Positions 1 through 10,016 are shown, counted from the stretch's first letter. The stretch is DNA of 64,000 bases from Maricaulis sp039978735 (GCF_039978735.1 NZ_JBDWAS010000033.1:1-64000); one strand, 5' to 3'. The notes: generated from the letters alone by a model not told the origin. Numbers and translations: made by a program.

Positions 1-41
1 GGTCGTGCGACCGGGGCCTTTTTGTGGGGTCAAGCAGCGGG

Positions 42-1298
42 TCAGCGCGGCCAGGCCTTGGGCGGGTCGGAGAACAGCCCGTAGGCGATCGTGGAGGCGT
101 AGTAGGCAAAGGCCTGGGCCGGCGGCACGCGCTGGATCCAGTTGCGCAGGTCATAGGCCGAGTTCAGCGAGCCCATGACGGCCTGGCTGGCGATCAGCGG
201 ATCGATGGGTTTGACCGAGCCTTCCGTGATGCCGTCGATCATCATGCCGGCAAAGCGCCGCGCCATGCGGTTGGACTGGGCGATGACGTCATTGCGCAGC
301 TCGTTCGGCAGGGCCTGCAGCGCGGTTGTGCGCACCAGCGGGAATTCCGAATAGAGCTGGATGTCCAAGAGGGTCGCGATCGAGGAGGCCAGCTGTTCCC
401 AATGACTGCCACCGGCGCGAACGGCGGCGCGCTGGACCAGCGAGACACGGCCATAGCTGCGCCGGAAGCATTCCAGCACCAGCTCGTCCTTGGCTTCCAG
501 GTGGTGATAGAAACTGCCCTTGGTGACGTTCAGCTCGGACGCGATCTGTTCGACCGAAGCGCCGCGATAGCCGCGTTCATTGATCAGGAAGGTTGCGGCG
601 CGGGCAAAATTGCCCGGCATGCCCTCGATCCCGACCCTCAGCGAGGACTCGTCGATCTGCAGCAGCCGCGGTTCCCAGCTTGAGCCCTTGGGCGCAAAGC
701 CGGTCTCGAACAGCTCGATCAGCCGCTTGCAGACACGGTCATAGTCGCCGGTTGAGTATTGCGAGATCCAGGCCGGCAGCCAGAACATGTTCTGGACGAG
801 CACGTGGGCGCGGATCGTGCCGAGCACCTTTTCCTCGTCATTGCGCGGCGGGTCGAAGAAGGTGCGCAGCTTGCGGAAGACCTGGACATAGCGCGCCGTC
901 AGGTCGGAATTATAGGGCTCGTTGAGCGCGCGGATGTCAGAGAGCACCGCGACCGGGCGCTCTTCCTGCGCATTGATGGCGGCCTGGAGCTCGAAATTGC
1001 TGCGGATATAGCGGGCGATGCGCTCCTGCGGCGTGCGGCCTTGGGCGGCATCCTCGATCAGCGCCTCGATCCGCTCGAGCGAGCGCTCCAGCACGGCCGA
1101 GGCCAGCAATTCCTTGCGCTTGAAATAATAGGTGATGCTGGTCGTGTTGAGGTCCACCAGCTGTGCGACATCGACAAAGGTCATGCCGCGCACGCCGTGC
1201 CGGTTGATCAGGGTGGCGGCGGCATCGAGGATCCGCTCGCGTTTCTCCTGGAAGCGGCGCGTCTTCGCGCTGTCCAGTGTGTCAGGGGTCGCATTCAT
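42..1298 (-). CDS. Tandem-domain TetR/AcrR-family transcriptional regulator
   Basis: The 418-residue protein contains two complete TetR units in one chain. The first helix-turn-helix lies at about residues 19-66 (RILDAAATLINRHGVRG, then a TTSITYYFKRK recognition helix). A second lies at about 229-276 (NFARAATFLINERGYRG, then TKGSFYHHLEAKDEL). Each is followed by a helical ligand-binding region. Ordinary TetR proteins are about 200 residues, so this is a fused duplication that could place four DNA-binding domains in a dimer. It is transcribed away from the DUF1330 / aldo-keto reductase / thioesterase operon across a 275-bp gap, so autoregulation and control of that operon are likely (inference). 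The ligand is unknown; acyl-CoA is a guess from the neighbours. Confidence 0.9.
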   Translation of the reverse strand: MNATPDTLDSAKTRRFQEKRERILDAAATLINRHGVRGMTFVDVAQLVDLNTTSITYYFKRKELLASAVLERSLERIEALIEDAAQGRTPQERIARYIRSNFELQAAINAQEERPVAVLSDIRALNEPYNSDLTARYVQVFRKLRTFFDPPRNDEEKVLGTIRAHVLVQNMFWLPAWISQYSTGDYDRVCKRLIELFETGFAPKGSSWEPRLLQIDESSLRVGIEGMPGNFARAATFLINERGYRGASVEQIASELNVTKGSFYHHLEAKDELVLECFRRSYGRVSLVQRAAVRAGGSHWEQLASSIATLLDIQLYSEFPLVRTTALQALPNELRNDVIAQSNRMARRFAGMMIDGITEGSVKPIDPLIASQAVMGSLNSAYDLRNWIQRVPPAQAFAYYASTIAYGLFSDPPKAWPR

Positions 1299-1573
1299 AT
1301 CATTCGCTTAGCAGAGTTCGCGCCTATCGTCACGCGAGTGGAGAGCTTCACTGCTTCACCTCCATTACGCGTAGTATAACAGAAGCGGTACGGATTTCGT
1401 TGAAAAAATTCCGCCACCCGTCCAGTGTCTATGCGTCCGTGAAACAGGGGAAATTCTCACGGTTGAGCAGGGTGCTCCCGTGTTTACCGAAGAATGAGTA
1501 TGCTGTAGCGTGCCGGTTGTGGTGCACGGGTAGGAGAGATCCGTGCGCAAGCCAGAAATCCGAGGGAGGGGGC
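1299..1573. promoter_or_regulatory. Divergent intergenic region between the TetR gene and the DUF1330 operon
   Basis: This 275-bp gap separates two divergent transcription units and must hold both promoters. The stretch around 1367-1400 is locally AT-rich (CGTAGTATAAC, then GTTGAAAAAATTCC), which suits promoter or operator DNA. I found no convincing long palindrome, so no operator is assigned. Confidence 0.4.
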
Positions 1574-1636
1574 ATGTCCCTGTTCAGCCAGGAAGGCCGG
1601 GCGGCGATTGAGGGCATGAAGGCGCGCCTGTCATGA
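1574..1636 (+). CDS. Possible 20-residue leader ORF overlapping the DUF1330 gene
   Basis: An ATG at 1574 follows a strong purine-rich ribosome site (GAGGGAGGGGGC) and opens a 20-codon frame (peptide starts MSLFSQEGRAAIEG). Its stop TGA at 1634-1636 overlaps the ATG of the DUF1330 gene in an ATGA arrangement. DUF1330 has no other obvious Shine-Dalgarno sequence, so its translation may be coupled to this ORF. The peptide has no recognised family. It could also be only the upstream ribosome-loading site of the operon. Confidence 0.4.
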   Translation: MSLFSQEGRAAIEGMKARLS

Positions 1637-1920
1637 CCGTCTATGTCATCGCTCAGCTCAAGTTTACCGACGAGGCCCGCTACCGCACCTATCAGGCGGC
1701 CGCGACAAAACTCTTCATGGAGAAGGGCATTCGCGTCCTGGCGGCCGATGAAGCCCCGGTCGTGCTCGAGGGCGAGTGGTCCGGCGACAAGGTCGTGGTG
1801 ATGGCCTTCGATGATGAGGCCGCAGCACGCGCTTTCCTCGAAGGGCCGGACTACCAGGCCATCTCCGAAGACAGGCGTGCGGGCGCGCGCTCCACTGCCA
1901 TCATGATCAAGGGGTTTTAG
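1633..1920 (+). CDS. DUF1330 family protein
   Basis: This 95-residue protein has the DUF1330 (dimeric alpha+beta barrel) pattern: an N-terminal strand VYVIAQLKFTDEARYRTY, a central VVLEGEWSGDKVVVMAFDD segment, and the AAARAFLEGPDYQAI helix. The family fold resembles monooxygenase/EthD-like proteins but its activity is uncharacterised. The start overlaps the upstream 20-codon ORF. The aldo-keto reductase gene begins 3 bp after its stop, so the two are almost certainly co-transcribed. A role in the same oxidoreductive or lipid pathway is inference. Confidence 0.85.
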   Translation: MTVYVIAQLKFTDEARYRTYQAAATKLFMEKGIRVLAADEAPVVLEGEWSGDKVVVMAFDDEAAARAFLEGPDYQAISEDRRAGARSTAIMIKGF

Positions 1921-1923
1921 GCC

Positions 1924-2871
1924 ATGCAGTACCGGCAACTCGGCGACAGCGATCTGACCGTTTCGGAAATCTCGCTCGGCACCTGGCTGACCTTCGGTGT
2001 CGGCATCGAGCGCGAGAAGGCCATCGCCAGTCTCGACCAGGCTTTCGATCTGGGGATCAACTTCATCGATACGGCCAATGCCTATGGCTATGGCGCTGCG
2101 GAGAGCCTGCTGGGCGAGGCGCTGAAGGACCGGCCGCGCGACAGCTATATCCTGGGCACCAAGGTCTTCGTGCCGATGAGCGAGACCGATTACGGCCTGT
2201 CCCGCGCCCAGATCGAGAAACAGCTCGATGCTTCGCTGAAACGTCTCAACACCGACTATGTCGATCTCTATCAGTGCCACCGCTATGACGTGGACACGCC
2301 TCTGGAAGAGACGATGGAGGCGCTGAGCGATGCCGTGAAGGCCGGCAAGGTCCGCTATATCGGCTTTTCTGAATGGTCGCCGAAACAGATCCAGGACTCT
2401 CTGGACCTGCCCGGCGTCGAGAAGTTCGTCTCCAGCCAGCCGCAATACTCCCTGCTCTGGCGGCGGCCGGAAAAGGCGGTCATTCCGCTGTGTGCCGAAA
2501 ACGGGATTTCCCAGATCGTCTGGTCGCCGCTGGCCCAGGGCGTGCTGTCGGGCAAGTATGTGCCGGGCGATACCCCGCCGCAGGACAGCCGTGCCTCCAG
2601 CGACAAGATGAACCGGCAGATGGGGCACTGGAACCGGCCGGAAGTGATCGAGGCGGTGCACCGGATGAAGCCGCTGGCCGGGGAGGCCGGTGTCTCCATG
2701 GCGCAATTTGCCCTTGCCTGGGTGCTGCGCGAACCCAATGTTGCCTCCGCCATCGTCGGCGTCAGCCGGCCCGAACAACTGGCGGCCAATGTGGCGGCCT
2801 CGGGCCTCACGATCGATCCGGCCCTGTTCGAAAAGGCGGAAGCCATAGCTGCGGAGATACCGAGAGCGTGA
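1924..2871 (+). CDS. Aldo/keto reductase (Kv-beta/YajO-like)
   Basis: The 315-residue protein is an NADPH-dependent aldo/keto reductase of the (beta/alpha)8-barrel superfamily. The catalytic tetrad is visible: Asp and Tyr in DTANAYGYGAAESLLG, Lys in ILGTKVF, and His in LYQCHRYD. The C-terminal cofactor-binding stretch SAIVGVSRPEQLAANV is typical of the voltage-gated potassium channel beta-subunit-like branch. It would reduce aldehydes or ketones in the cytoplasm; the substrate is unknown. It lies between DUF1330 (3 bp upstream) and the thioesterase, whose GTG overlaps its TGA, giving a three- or four-gene operon. Confidence 0.92.
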   Translation: MQYRQLGDSDLTVSEISLGTWLTFGVGIEREKAIASLDQAFDLGINFIDTANAYGYGAAESLLGEALKDRPRDSYILGTKVFVPMSETDYGLSRAQIEKQLDASLKRLNTDYVDLYQCHRYDVDTPLEETMEALSDAVKAGKVRYIGFSEWSPKQIQDSLDLPGVEKFVSSQPQYSLLWRRPEKAVIPLCAENGISQIVWSPLAQGVLSGKYVPGDTPPQDSRASSDKMNRQMGHWNRPEVIEAVHRMKPLAGEAGVSMAQFALAWVLREPNVASAIVGVSRPEQLAANVAASGLTIDPALFEKAEAIAAEIPRA

Positions 2872-3644
2872 GTCTGGTCGATATTCTTGCTGGCGCCGAA
2901 ACGGGGGAGAACACCCTGACGGCGCGTGTTCCCGATACCTGGATGCAGGGCCGCACGGCCTATGGCGGCCTGTCCGCTGCGCTGGCCCTGGAGGCCGCAA
3001 TCCGGTCGCAGCCGGACCTGCCGCCGTTGCGCTCGGCGCAGATCGCCTTTGTCGGACCGCTGGCCGGCGAGGTGACGGTGGAGACCCGCCTTCTGCGCCG
3101 CGGCCGCACGGCAGCCTATATCGAGGCGAATGTCTTCGGCGAGGGCAAGCTGGGCCTGAAGGCGCTCTTTGTCTTCATGACGGCCCTGGAGTCGGCCATC
3201 GACTATGCCGACGCGGCCCGCCCCGATGCGCCGGCTCCGGAAGATGCCGCGCCCGCCATGGCCAATCCGGATCCGAAATTCTTCACCGGCAACCTGGAAT
3301 ACCGCCACGCCCTGCCGATCGAGGAAAGGCACACGCCGGACTTCATGCGCTGGGTGCGCCTGAAAGAGCGCGACGGCCTGCATCCGATGGTCGAGCTGAT
3401 GGCGATCGGCGATGCCTTGCCGCCCGCGGCGATGGCTCTGTTCGAAAAGCCCGGCCCGATCAGCTCGATGACCTGGATGCTGAATGTGCTCACCGCAGAA
3501 CCGGTCACGCGGGATGGCTGGTGGCTGTCTCGCTCGACCGCCGATCTCGTGCGCGACGGCTCGTCCAGTCAGGTGATGCAGTTGTGGAATGCCGACCGCC
3601 AGCCAGTCGTGACGGGCATGCAGAGCGTGGCGATCTTCGTCTGA
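2868..3644 (+). CDS. TesB-like acyl-CoA thioesterase (double hotdog)
   Basis: The chosen GTG start overlaps the reductase stop as GTGA and gives a 258-residue protein beginning VSLVDILAGAETGENT. The GRTAYGGLSAALALEAA segment followed by QIAFVGPLAGEVTVETRLLRRGRTAAYIEANVF matches the N-terminal hotdog of TesB/acyl-CoA thioesterase 2 proteins, and a second hotdog follows. It should hydrolyse acyl-CoA to free acid and CoA. An in-frame reading extends further upstream, but it lies inside the reductase gene and is ignored. The operon ends at the hairpin at 3669-3697. Confidence 0.85.
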   Translation: MSLVDILAGAETGENTLTARVPDTWMQGRTAYGGLSAALALEAAIRSQPDLPPLRSAQIAFVGPLAGEVTVETRLLRRGRTAAYIEANVFGEGKLGLKALFVFMTALESAIDYADAARPDAPAPEDAAPAMANPDPKFFTGNLEYRHALPIEERHTPDFMRWVRLKERDGLHPMVELMAIGDALPPAAMALFEKPGPISSMTWMLNVLTAEPVTRDGWWLSRSTADLVRDGSSSQVMQLWNADRQPVVTGMQSVAIFV

Positions 3645-3668
3645 CCGGGATTTTCAGCGGAAGCAAAA

Positions 3669-3697
3669 AGAAAGGCGGGCCCGCAAGCCCGCCTTTT
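3669..3697. terminator. Bidirectional rho-independent terminator
   Basis: Arms AAAGGCGGGC (3671-3680) and GCCCGCCTTT (3687-3696) form a 10-bp stem with a 6-nt loop. There are A-runs on one side and T-runs on the other. It sits between the convergent thioesterase and DUF3089 genes and can serve both. Confidence 0.85.
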
Positions 3698-3713
3698 GCA
3701 CAAGAGGAAGCGG

Positions 3714-4856
3714 TTAGCGGCCGTAGGCGGCCGCCTGGCTTTCCACCAGATCGATGAGATCGGCCTGGGCGATGCCGACATCCAGAAGATGCAGGCCCCA
3801 GTCGGCGAGGATGATGCCGTCTGGCGTCACCACATCGCCGACAATATCGTCGGCGCGCGGGTCGTCCGGGTCGCCATGAACCGTGACGGCGAAATAGTGA
3901 CCGGCCTCACTGTTCACGCACTCACCGGTCAGAAGGCCGGGCACGCGGACATAGTCCGTCTCGATCTCCGGTCCGTCCTCGATCCAGGGCCCGGCCTCGG
4001 CCGAAGAGGTGAAGGCGCCGCCGGTTGCGAGATAGGCGCCCAGCGGGGCGTCGGCATTGCCCGCAAGGTCGGCCGGATTGGTGCAGGCCACCTCCAGCGC
4101 GGGATCGCTCACCTTGCCAAAGCGCGAGCCCTCCGGCGGCGGCGCGTCGGCGCGGAAGGTGACATAGCCGATGAAGCAGCCGGTATCGTCCGGCGCGGCG
4201 CAGGGTGGGACAGCCTCGAAGGAGCCGCCAAGCGGTGCATCGACGGGCGTGGTGACGTTGAAGCCGATCAGCATGGCCGACAGCATCCGTTCCTGCGCCG
4301 GCTGGCCGTCGATCTCGTTCTTGACGAGCGCCTCGAGCATCCGGGCGCCCTGGGAGTGGCCGATCAGCACGAAGGGGCGGCCGTTATTGTCGTGCTCCAG
4401 ATAGTGGGCGAACGAGGCACGGACATCCATGTAGGCCTGCATCCCGTCGGCGCCGGTTTCGGTATTGCCGGCCATCATCTGGCGCAGGGCGGTCAGTGTG
4501 ACCTGGCGGTACATCGGCGCGAAGGTGCGGCACACCGAACCGAAGCGCGCGAACTGGGCGGCGATGACGCGGTTTTCCTCGTCATTGGCGACGAGGTCGC
4601 TGTTTCCGCCCGGGTCGTTCGAGACGGTCGGATAGACATAGAAACAGTCGACAGCCGGATCGTCCGCGGCCTCATAGGTCTCGATTTCGGTCGTGCCGTC
4701 GGCATGGACGATCGTGGTGTCCAGATCGATCGTGCAGGCGTCCTCGCGGCCGGGCCGGCAAAGCCAGTTTTCCGCGGCGTCATAGTTCGGCGGCGTATAG
4801 CCGGCGGGCTGGGCCAGGCTGGCAGCGCCGGCCAGGACGAGTGTCGTAAACAGCAT
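3714..4856 (-). CDS. Secreted DUF3089 alpha/beta hydrolase (lipase-like)
   Basis: The 380-residue protein starts with a short signal peptide (MLFTTLVLAGAASLAQPAG). It carries the DUF3089 pattern VDCFYVYPTVSNDPGG followed by FAPMYRQVTLTAL. The nucleophile elbow GHSQGARML places a serine at about residue 168. Family members are predicted serine esterases or lipases of the alpha/beta-hydrolase fold, with no well-defined substrate. It lies 11 bp downstream of the acyl-CoA synthetase on the same strand, so they are probably one operon: the extracytoplasmic hydrolase may liberate fatty acids that the synthetase activates (inference). Confidence 0.88.
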   Translation of the reverse strand: MLFTTLVLAGAASLAQPAGYTPPNYDAAENWLCRPGREDACTIDLDTTIVHADGTTEIETYEAADDPAVDCFYVYPTVSNDPGGNSDLVANDEENRVIAAQFARFGSVCRTFAPMYRQVTLTALRQMMAGNTETGADGMQAYMDVRASFAHYLEHDNNGRPFVLIGHSQGARMLEALVKNEIDGQPAQERMLSAMLIGFNVTTPVDAPLGGSFEAVPPCAAPDDTGCFIGYVTFRADAPPPEGSRFGKVSDPALEVACTNPADLAGNADAPLGAYLATGGAFTSSAEAGPWIEDGPEIETDYVRVPGLLTGECVNSEAGHYFAVTVHGDPDDPRADDIVGDVVTPDGIILADWGLHLLDVGIAQADLIDLVESQAAAYGR

Positions 4857-4867
4857 GCAGGTCTCCC

Positions 4868-6643
<1,776 letters not shown>

Positions 6644-6867
6644 CCCCGGCAATCCTGTTTTCGGTTTGCGATTGTGTTTGTTGGTTGAACGATAGTGTTG
6701 ATCGGGATGGGGCACAAGGCTTAAGCTAAAAGCCAGTCGCATTGAGGCGGTTGTCAACGATATCGAATGAAGGGTATGCATCCATCGCGGTGCGCGCTTT
6801 CACCACAGAACATCAAAGGCCGCCGGTGCACGGGGCGCCGGAACGGCCCATACAACAGGAGACGGCA
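6644..6867. promoter_or_regulatory. Divergent promoter region between acyl-CoA synthetase and FadB-like genes
   Basis: The 224-bp gap contains the promoters of both beta-oxidation genes. It includes AT-rich segments around 6660-6700 and 6755-6770 (CAACGATATCGAATG). The near-repeated GTTGAACGATA and GTTGTCAACGATATC words, about 65 bp apart, could be regulator half-sites, but symmetry is imperfect. A clear AGGAGA ribosome site at 6857-6862 fixes the FadB-like start. Confidence 0.4.
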
Positions 6868-8925
6868 ATGTCCGTGATCACCACACGCAGGGAAGGCGAG
6901 GTCCTGGTCGTGACCTCCAACAATCCGCCTGTCAACGCGCTGGGCCAGGCCGTCCGCGCCGGTCTGGCAGCGGCCATGGCCGAGGCCGCCGGCGACGATG
7001 CCATCCAGGCGGTCGTGATCTGCTGTGAGGGGCGGACCTTCTTTGCCGGTGCCGACATCACCGAGTTCGGCAAGCCGCCGGTCGGCCCCTCCCTGCCAGA
7101 AGTCATCGACACCATCGAAGCGAGTGCGAAACCCGTCATCGCGGCCATTCACGGCACGGCGCTGGGCGGGGGGCTGGAAGTTGCGCTGGGGTGTCACTAC
7201 CGGATCGCCGTCGCCTCTGCCAGGCTCGGACTGCCCGAGGTCAAGCTTGGCATCCTCCCCGGCGCCGGCGGTACCCAAAGACTGCCCCGCGTGGTCGGCG
7301 TGGCAGACGCCCTGCCCATGATCGTCACCGGCAATCCGATCCCGGCGGCCCAGGCCGAGAAGATCGGCCTGGTGGACAAGCTGGTGGCCGAAGACGGTCT
7401 GGCCGAGTCAGGTGTGGCCTTTGCCCGCAGCGTGATCGGCAAGGCAGACCACCCGGTGTCCTCGAAGCGGACCGACAAGATCGGCGAGATCGCTTCGGAC
7501 AGCGATTTCTTCGACGAATTCCGCAAGACCCAGATGCGCCGCCTGAAAGGGTTCGAGGCGCCGGAGGCCTGTATCGAAGCCGTGAAGGCCGCGATCGACC
7601 TGCCTTACGAGGAAGGCGTCAAGAAGGAGCGTGAACTGTTCGGAAAGCTGGTCACCGGCACGCAGTCGAAAGCGCTGCGCCATGTCTTCTTTGCCGAACG
7701 GGCGGCGGCCAAGATCGACGATATCCCGGCCGACACGCCGGTGCTGCCGGTCAAGAAGGTCGGCATTCTCGGTGCCGGTACGATGGGTGGCGGGATCGCG
7801 ATGAATTTCCTCACCGCCGGCTATGCCGTCACCATTCTGGAGCGCGAACAGGCGGCGCTGGATCGCGGCGTCTCCATCATCCGCAAGAATTACGAGCGCT
7901 CGGCCGCCAAGGGCCGCTTCACGGCCGACCAGGTCGAGCGGGCAATGGGCCTGCTCACGCCTACACTCGACATGGACGATCTGGCCGATTGCGATCTGGT
8001 GATCGAGGCCGTGTTCGAGAACATGGATGTGAAGAAGGACGTGTTCCGCAAGCTCGACGGCATCGTCAAACACGGCGCCATCCTGGCGTCCAACACTTCC
8101 TATCTGAATGTCGACGAGATGGCGGCCGAGACGAAACGGCCGGGTTCGGTGCTGGGCCTGCACTTCTTCTCGCCGGCCAATGTGATGCGCTTGCTGGAAA
8201 TCGTCCGCGCGGCAAAGACCGAGCCGGCCGTGCTCAAGACGGCGATGGATCTGGCCAAGAAGATCGGCAAGGTGGCGGTCGTCTCCGGCGTGTGCTTCGG
8301 CTTTATCGGCAACCGTATGCTGTCGCCGCGCCAGCGCGCCGCCCAGGCCATGCTGTTGCAGGGCGCCAAGCCCTGGGATGTCGACAAGGCGCTGACCGAT
8401 TTCGGCATGCCGATGGGCCCCTTCCAGATGTCGGACCTGGCCGGTCTCGATCTGGGCTGGGACAAGGCGAATTCGAAGAGCGAGACCATCCGCGACGTGC
8501 TGTGCGAGCGCGACCGCCGCGGCCAGAAAACCGGCAAGGGCTTTTACGATTACGACGAGAACCGCCGGCCGTCTCCGTCAAAGGAGGTCGAGGCGGTCAT
8601 CGACGAATTCGCGGCGAAATCCGGTCTGGAGCAGCGCGTATTCTCGCAGGATGAAATCCGCGAACGCCTGCTCTTCCCGATGATCAATGAGGGCGCGAAA
8701 ATCCTCGAGGAGGGCATGGCCCAGCGCGCCTCCGACATCGATACGGTGTGGATCAATGGCTATGGCTGGCCGGCCTATACCGGCGGGCCGATGTTCTGGG
8801 CCGACACGATCGGGCTGGACAAGGTCGTCGCCGGCCTGAAGGCGCATGCCGCCGCAGCGGGCGCCGAGCCGGACATCTGCAAACTGCTCGAAGACAAGGC
8901 GGCCAAGGGCGAAACCTTCAACTAG
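6868..8925 (+). CDS. Bifunctional enoyl-CoA hydratase / 3-hydroxyacyl-CoA dehydrogenase (FadB/FadJ/peroxisomal MFE-like)
   Basis: The 685-residue enzyme performs two consecutive steps of beta-oxidation: hydration of enoyl-CoA and NAD-dependent oxidation of the 3-hydroxyacyl-CoA. The N-terminal crotonase domain has the oxyanion-hole region HGTALGGGLEVALG and both catalytic glutamates, Glu104 and Glu124 (LPEVKLGILPGAGGTQR). A Rossmann motif VGILGAGTMGGGIAMNF lies near residue 300 and opens the dehydrogenase domain, followed by GLHFFSPANVMRLLEIV and two C-terminal helical domains. The order hydratase-then-dehydrogenase fits the FadB/MFE family. The start is set by AGGAGA at 6857-6862. Confidence 0.92.
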   Translation: MSVITTRREGEVLVVTSNNPPVNALGQAVRAGLAAAMAEAAGDDAIQAVVICCEGRTFFAGADITEFGKPPVGPSLPEVIDTIEASAKPVIAAIHGTALGGGLEVALGCHYRIAVASARLGLPEVKLGILPGAGGTQRLPRVVGVADALPMIVTGNPIPAAQAEKIGLVDKLVAEDGLAESGVAFARSVIGKADHPVSSKRTDKIGEIASDSDFFDEFRKTQMRRLKGFEAPEACIEAVKAAIDLPYEEGVKKERELFGKLVTGTQSKALRHVFFAERAAAKIDDIPADTPVLPVKKVGILGAGTMGGGIAMNFLTAGYAVTILEREQAALDRGVSIIRKNYERSAAKGRFTADQVERAMGLLTPTLDMDDLADCDLVIEAVFENMDVKKDVFRKLDGIVKHGAILASNTSYLNVDEMAAETKRPGSVLGLHFFSPANVMRLLEIVRAAKTEPAVLKTAMDLAKKIGKVAVVSGVCFGFIGNRMLSPRQRAAQAMLLQGAKPWDVDKALTDFGMPMGPFQMSDLAGLDLGWDKANSKSETIRDVLCERDRRGQKTGKGFYDYDENRRPSPSKEVEAVIDEFAAKSGLEQRVFSQDEIRERLLFPMINEGAKILEEGMAQRASDIDTVWINGYGWPAYTGGPMFWADTIGLDKVVAGLKAHAAAAGAEPDICKLLEDKAAKGETFN

Positions 8926-8944
8926 GTCAGCCGTCCCTGGACGC

Positions 8945-8986
8945 AAAGGAGCGGGTCCCAAAACTCCCCGGGCCCGCTCCTTTTTT
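8945..8986 (+). terminator. Rho-independent terminator after the FadB-like gene
   Basis: AAAGGAGCGGGTCCC pairs with GGGCCCGCTCCTTT around an ACTCCCC-type loop (one bulge). A run of six T residues follows. It lies 19 bp after the stop codon. Confidence 0.9.
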
Positions 8987-9078
8987 GTTTGCGGATGATG
9001 TTTCGGCGGCGGGAGCCGGCGATCCGGCGCCTTTCCCGGAAGGGCGGGTTTCCGGGTGCATTGCGCGCGAAGTTGCGC

Positions 9079-9212
9079 TATAGTGCGGGTGTGAGTGACG
9101 CGGTGAAATTCTGCCTGCCGTAGCACTGCCGTCCGTTTGGACTGCAGGAGCGCTTTATGGGGTTCATGGCAGGCCCCATCTCACACAAAGGGGGCTTCGG
9201 CCCCCTTTTTTG
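9079..9212 (+). ncRNA. Candidate small RNA (or 19-residue microprotein) ending in a strong terminator
   Basis: Between two terminators lies an independent-looking unit. A TATAGT -10-like box is at 9079-9084, followed by about 120 bp with no normal gene. The unit ends in a textbook terminator, AAAGGGGGC-TTCG-GCCCCC plus seven T residues (9188-9212). An internal hairpin forms between GGGG (9159-9162) and CCCC (9174-9177). A small ORF starts at ATG 9157 behind GCAGGAGCG and would give a 19-residue peptide running into the terminator. No clear -35 is seen. RNA family is not recognised. Confidence 0.35.
9188..9212 (+). terminator. Rho-independent terminator of the candidate small RNA
   Basis: GGGGGC-TTCG-GCCCCC tetraloop hairpin with A residues before it and a T-run after it. 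It also separates this unit from the convergent gene ending at 9227 and may serve both directions. Confidence 0.85.
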
Positions 9213-9226
9213 TTGATGTGACGGCT

Positions 9227-9640
9227 TTATCGATGTGCGCGCAGCACACGGCGACCCTTTCGAAGTTCCTTTCGGTAGACGCGATCATTAATTCTGGTCA
9301 GCGAAACGAGGTAGATTTCGCGGCCGCATGCGGTTCCCTTTACGTATAGCCGGAAAACCGTGTGGAACTGGCGGGTGTCGACGTACAGAACGACGGCTGC
9401 CCTGGGCCTCTTGTTGCAGCGGTGGAACGCGCCCAGGCGCAGCGCAGAATGGACGATCTGATAGTGGCTGATCGGAAGTTCAGGGTGGTGTGCCAGCTGC
9501 TTTTGTACGGTTTCGTAGGATAGAAGTACCCTGTTCGTCCGGCTCCCGAGATAGACCGAGACAGCCGGGTCTACATTGCAGACGACCATCGTGTCCGTCC
9601 GGGAACCGGTATGCAGGCCGAGAAGGTGTTGGAAATTCAT
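9227..9640 (-). CDS. Small protein resembling the PBECR (Barnase/EndoU/ColicinE5/RelE-like) nuclease fold
   Basis: The 137-residue basic protein reads like a real domain. It has LSYETVQKQLAHHPEL, an HYQIVHSALRLGAF segment, a strand AAVVLYVDTRQFHTVF, a GREIYLVSLTRIN strand, and a basic tail ending KGRRVLRAHR. This layout resembles the phage-associated PBECR nuclease-like domains found at the end of phage head or toxin proteins; that recognition is from memory of the pattern and is tentative. Here it stands alone, with no partner gene on its strand. The ribosome site is weak (CAGGCG). Alternative: an uncharacterised conserved protein. Confidence 0.5.
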   Translation of the reverse strand: MNFQHLLGLHTGSRTDTMVVCNVDPAVSVYLGSRTNRVLLSYETVQKQLAHHPELPISHYQIVHSALRLGAFHRCNKRPRAAVVLYVDTRQFHTVFRLYVKGTACGREIYLVSLTRINDRVYRKELRKGRRVLRAHR

Positions 9641-9793
9641 ACGACGCCTGCCGGCATTGGGTGTTCGGGCGCCCTTTCATATTATTATGATTGCATTGTG
9701 TGTAAATGCTCCTTTTCCGTGTTGTCTCGGCCGCTCCCGGAACGCCTCCCGTCTATGGGCGTTGCTTTGGTGACGCTGAAAAGGAGATGTTCG

Positions 9794-9991
9794 ATGAATG
9801 CCACGCAATTGAAAGGCAAATGGGAACAATTCACCGGCGACGCCAAGCGCCAGTGGGGCAAGCTGACCGAAGACGATATGGCCGTCGTCGAAGGCGATGC
9901 GGACAAGCTTGCCGGCAAGATCCGCGAACGCTACGGCAAGGACAAGGAAGAGGCCGAGCGCGAGGTGAAGGACTGGATCGACAGTCTCTGA
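9794..9991 (+). CDS. CsbD family stress protein
   Basis: The 65-residue hydrophilic protein starts at an ATG behind AAGGAGATG. It matches the CsbD pattern closely: MNATQLKGKWEQFTGDAKRQ, the WGKLTEDD turn, then VEGDADKLAGKIRERYG and a charged helix. CsbD-like proteins are abundant under general stress in many bacteria; biochemical role unknown. It is a single-gene unit ending at a hairpin at 10017-10050. Confidence 0.93.
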   Translation: MNATQLKGKWEQFTGDAKRQWGKLTEDDMAVVEGDADKLAGKIRERYGKDKEEAEREVKDWIDSL

Positions 9992-10016
9992 TCGCGGCGG
10001 CCAAGCGCCCATGACG

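Noticed and set aside
6644..6781. Upstream extension of the acyl-CoA synthetase by 46 residues
   Set aside because: The extension reads as non-coding promoter DNA and lies in the divergent intergenic gap; the ATG at 6643 gives a normal family start.
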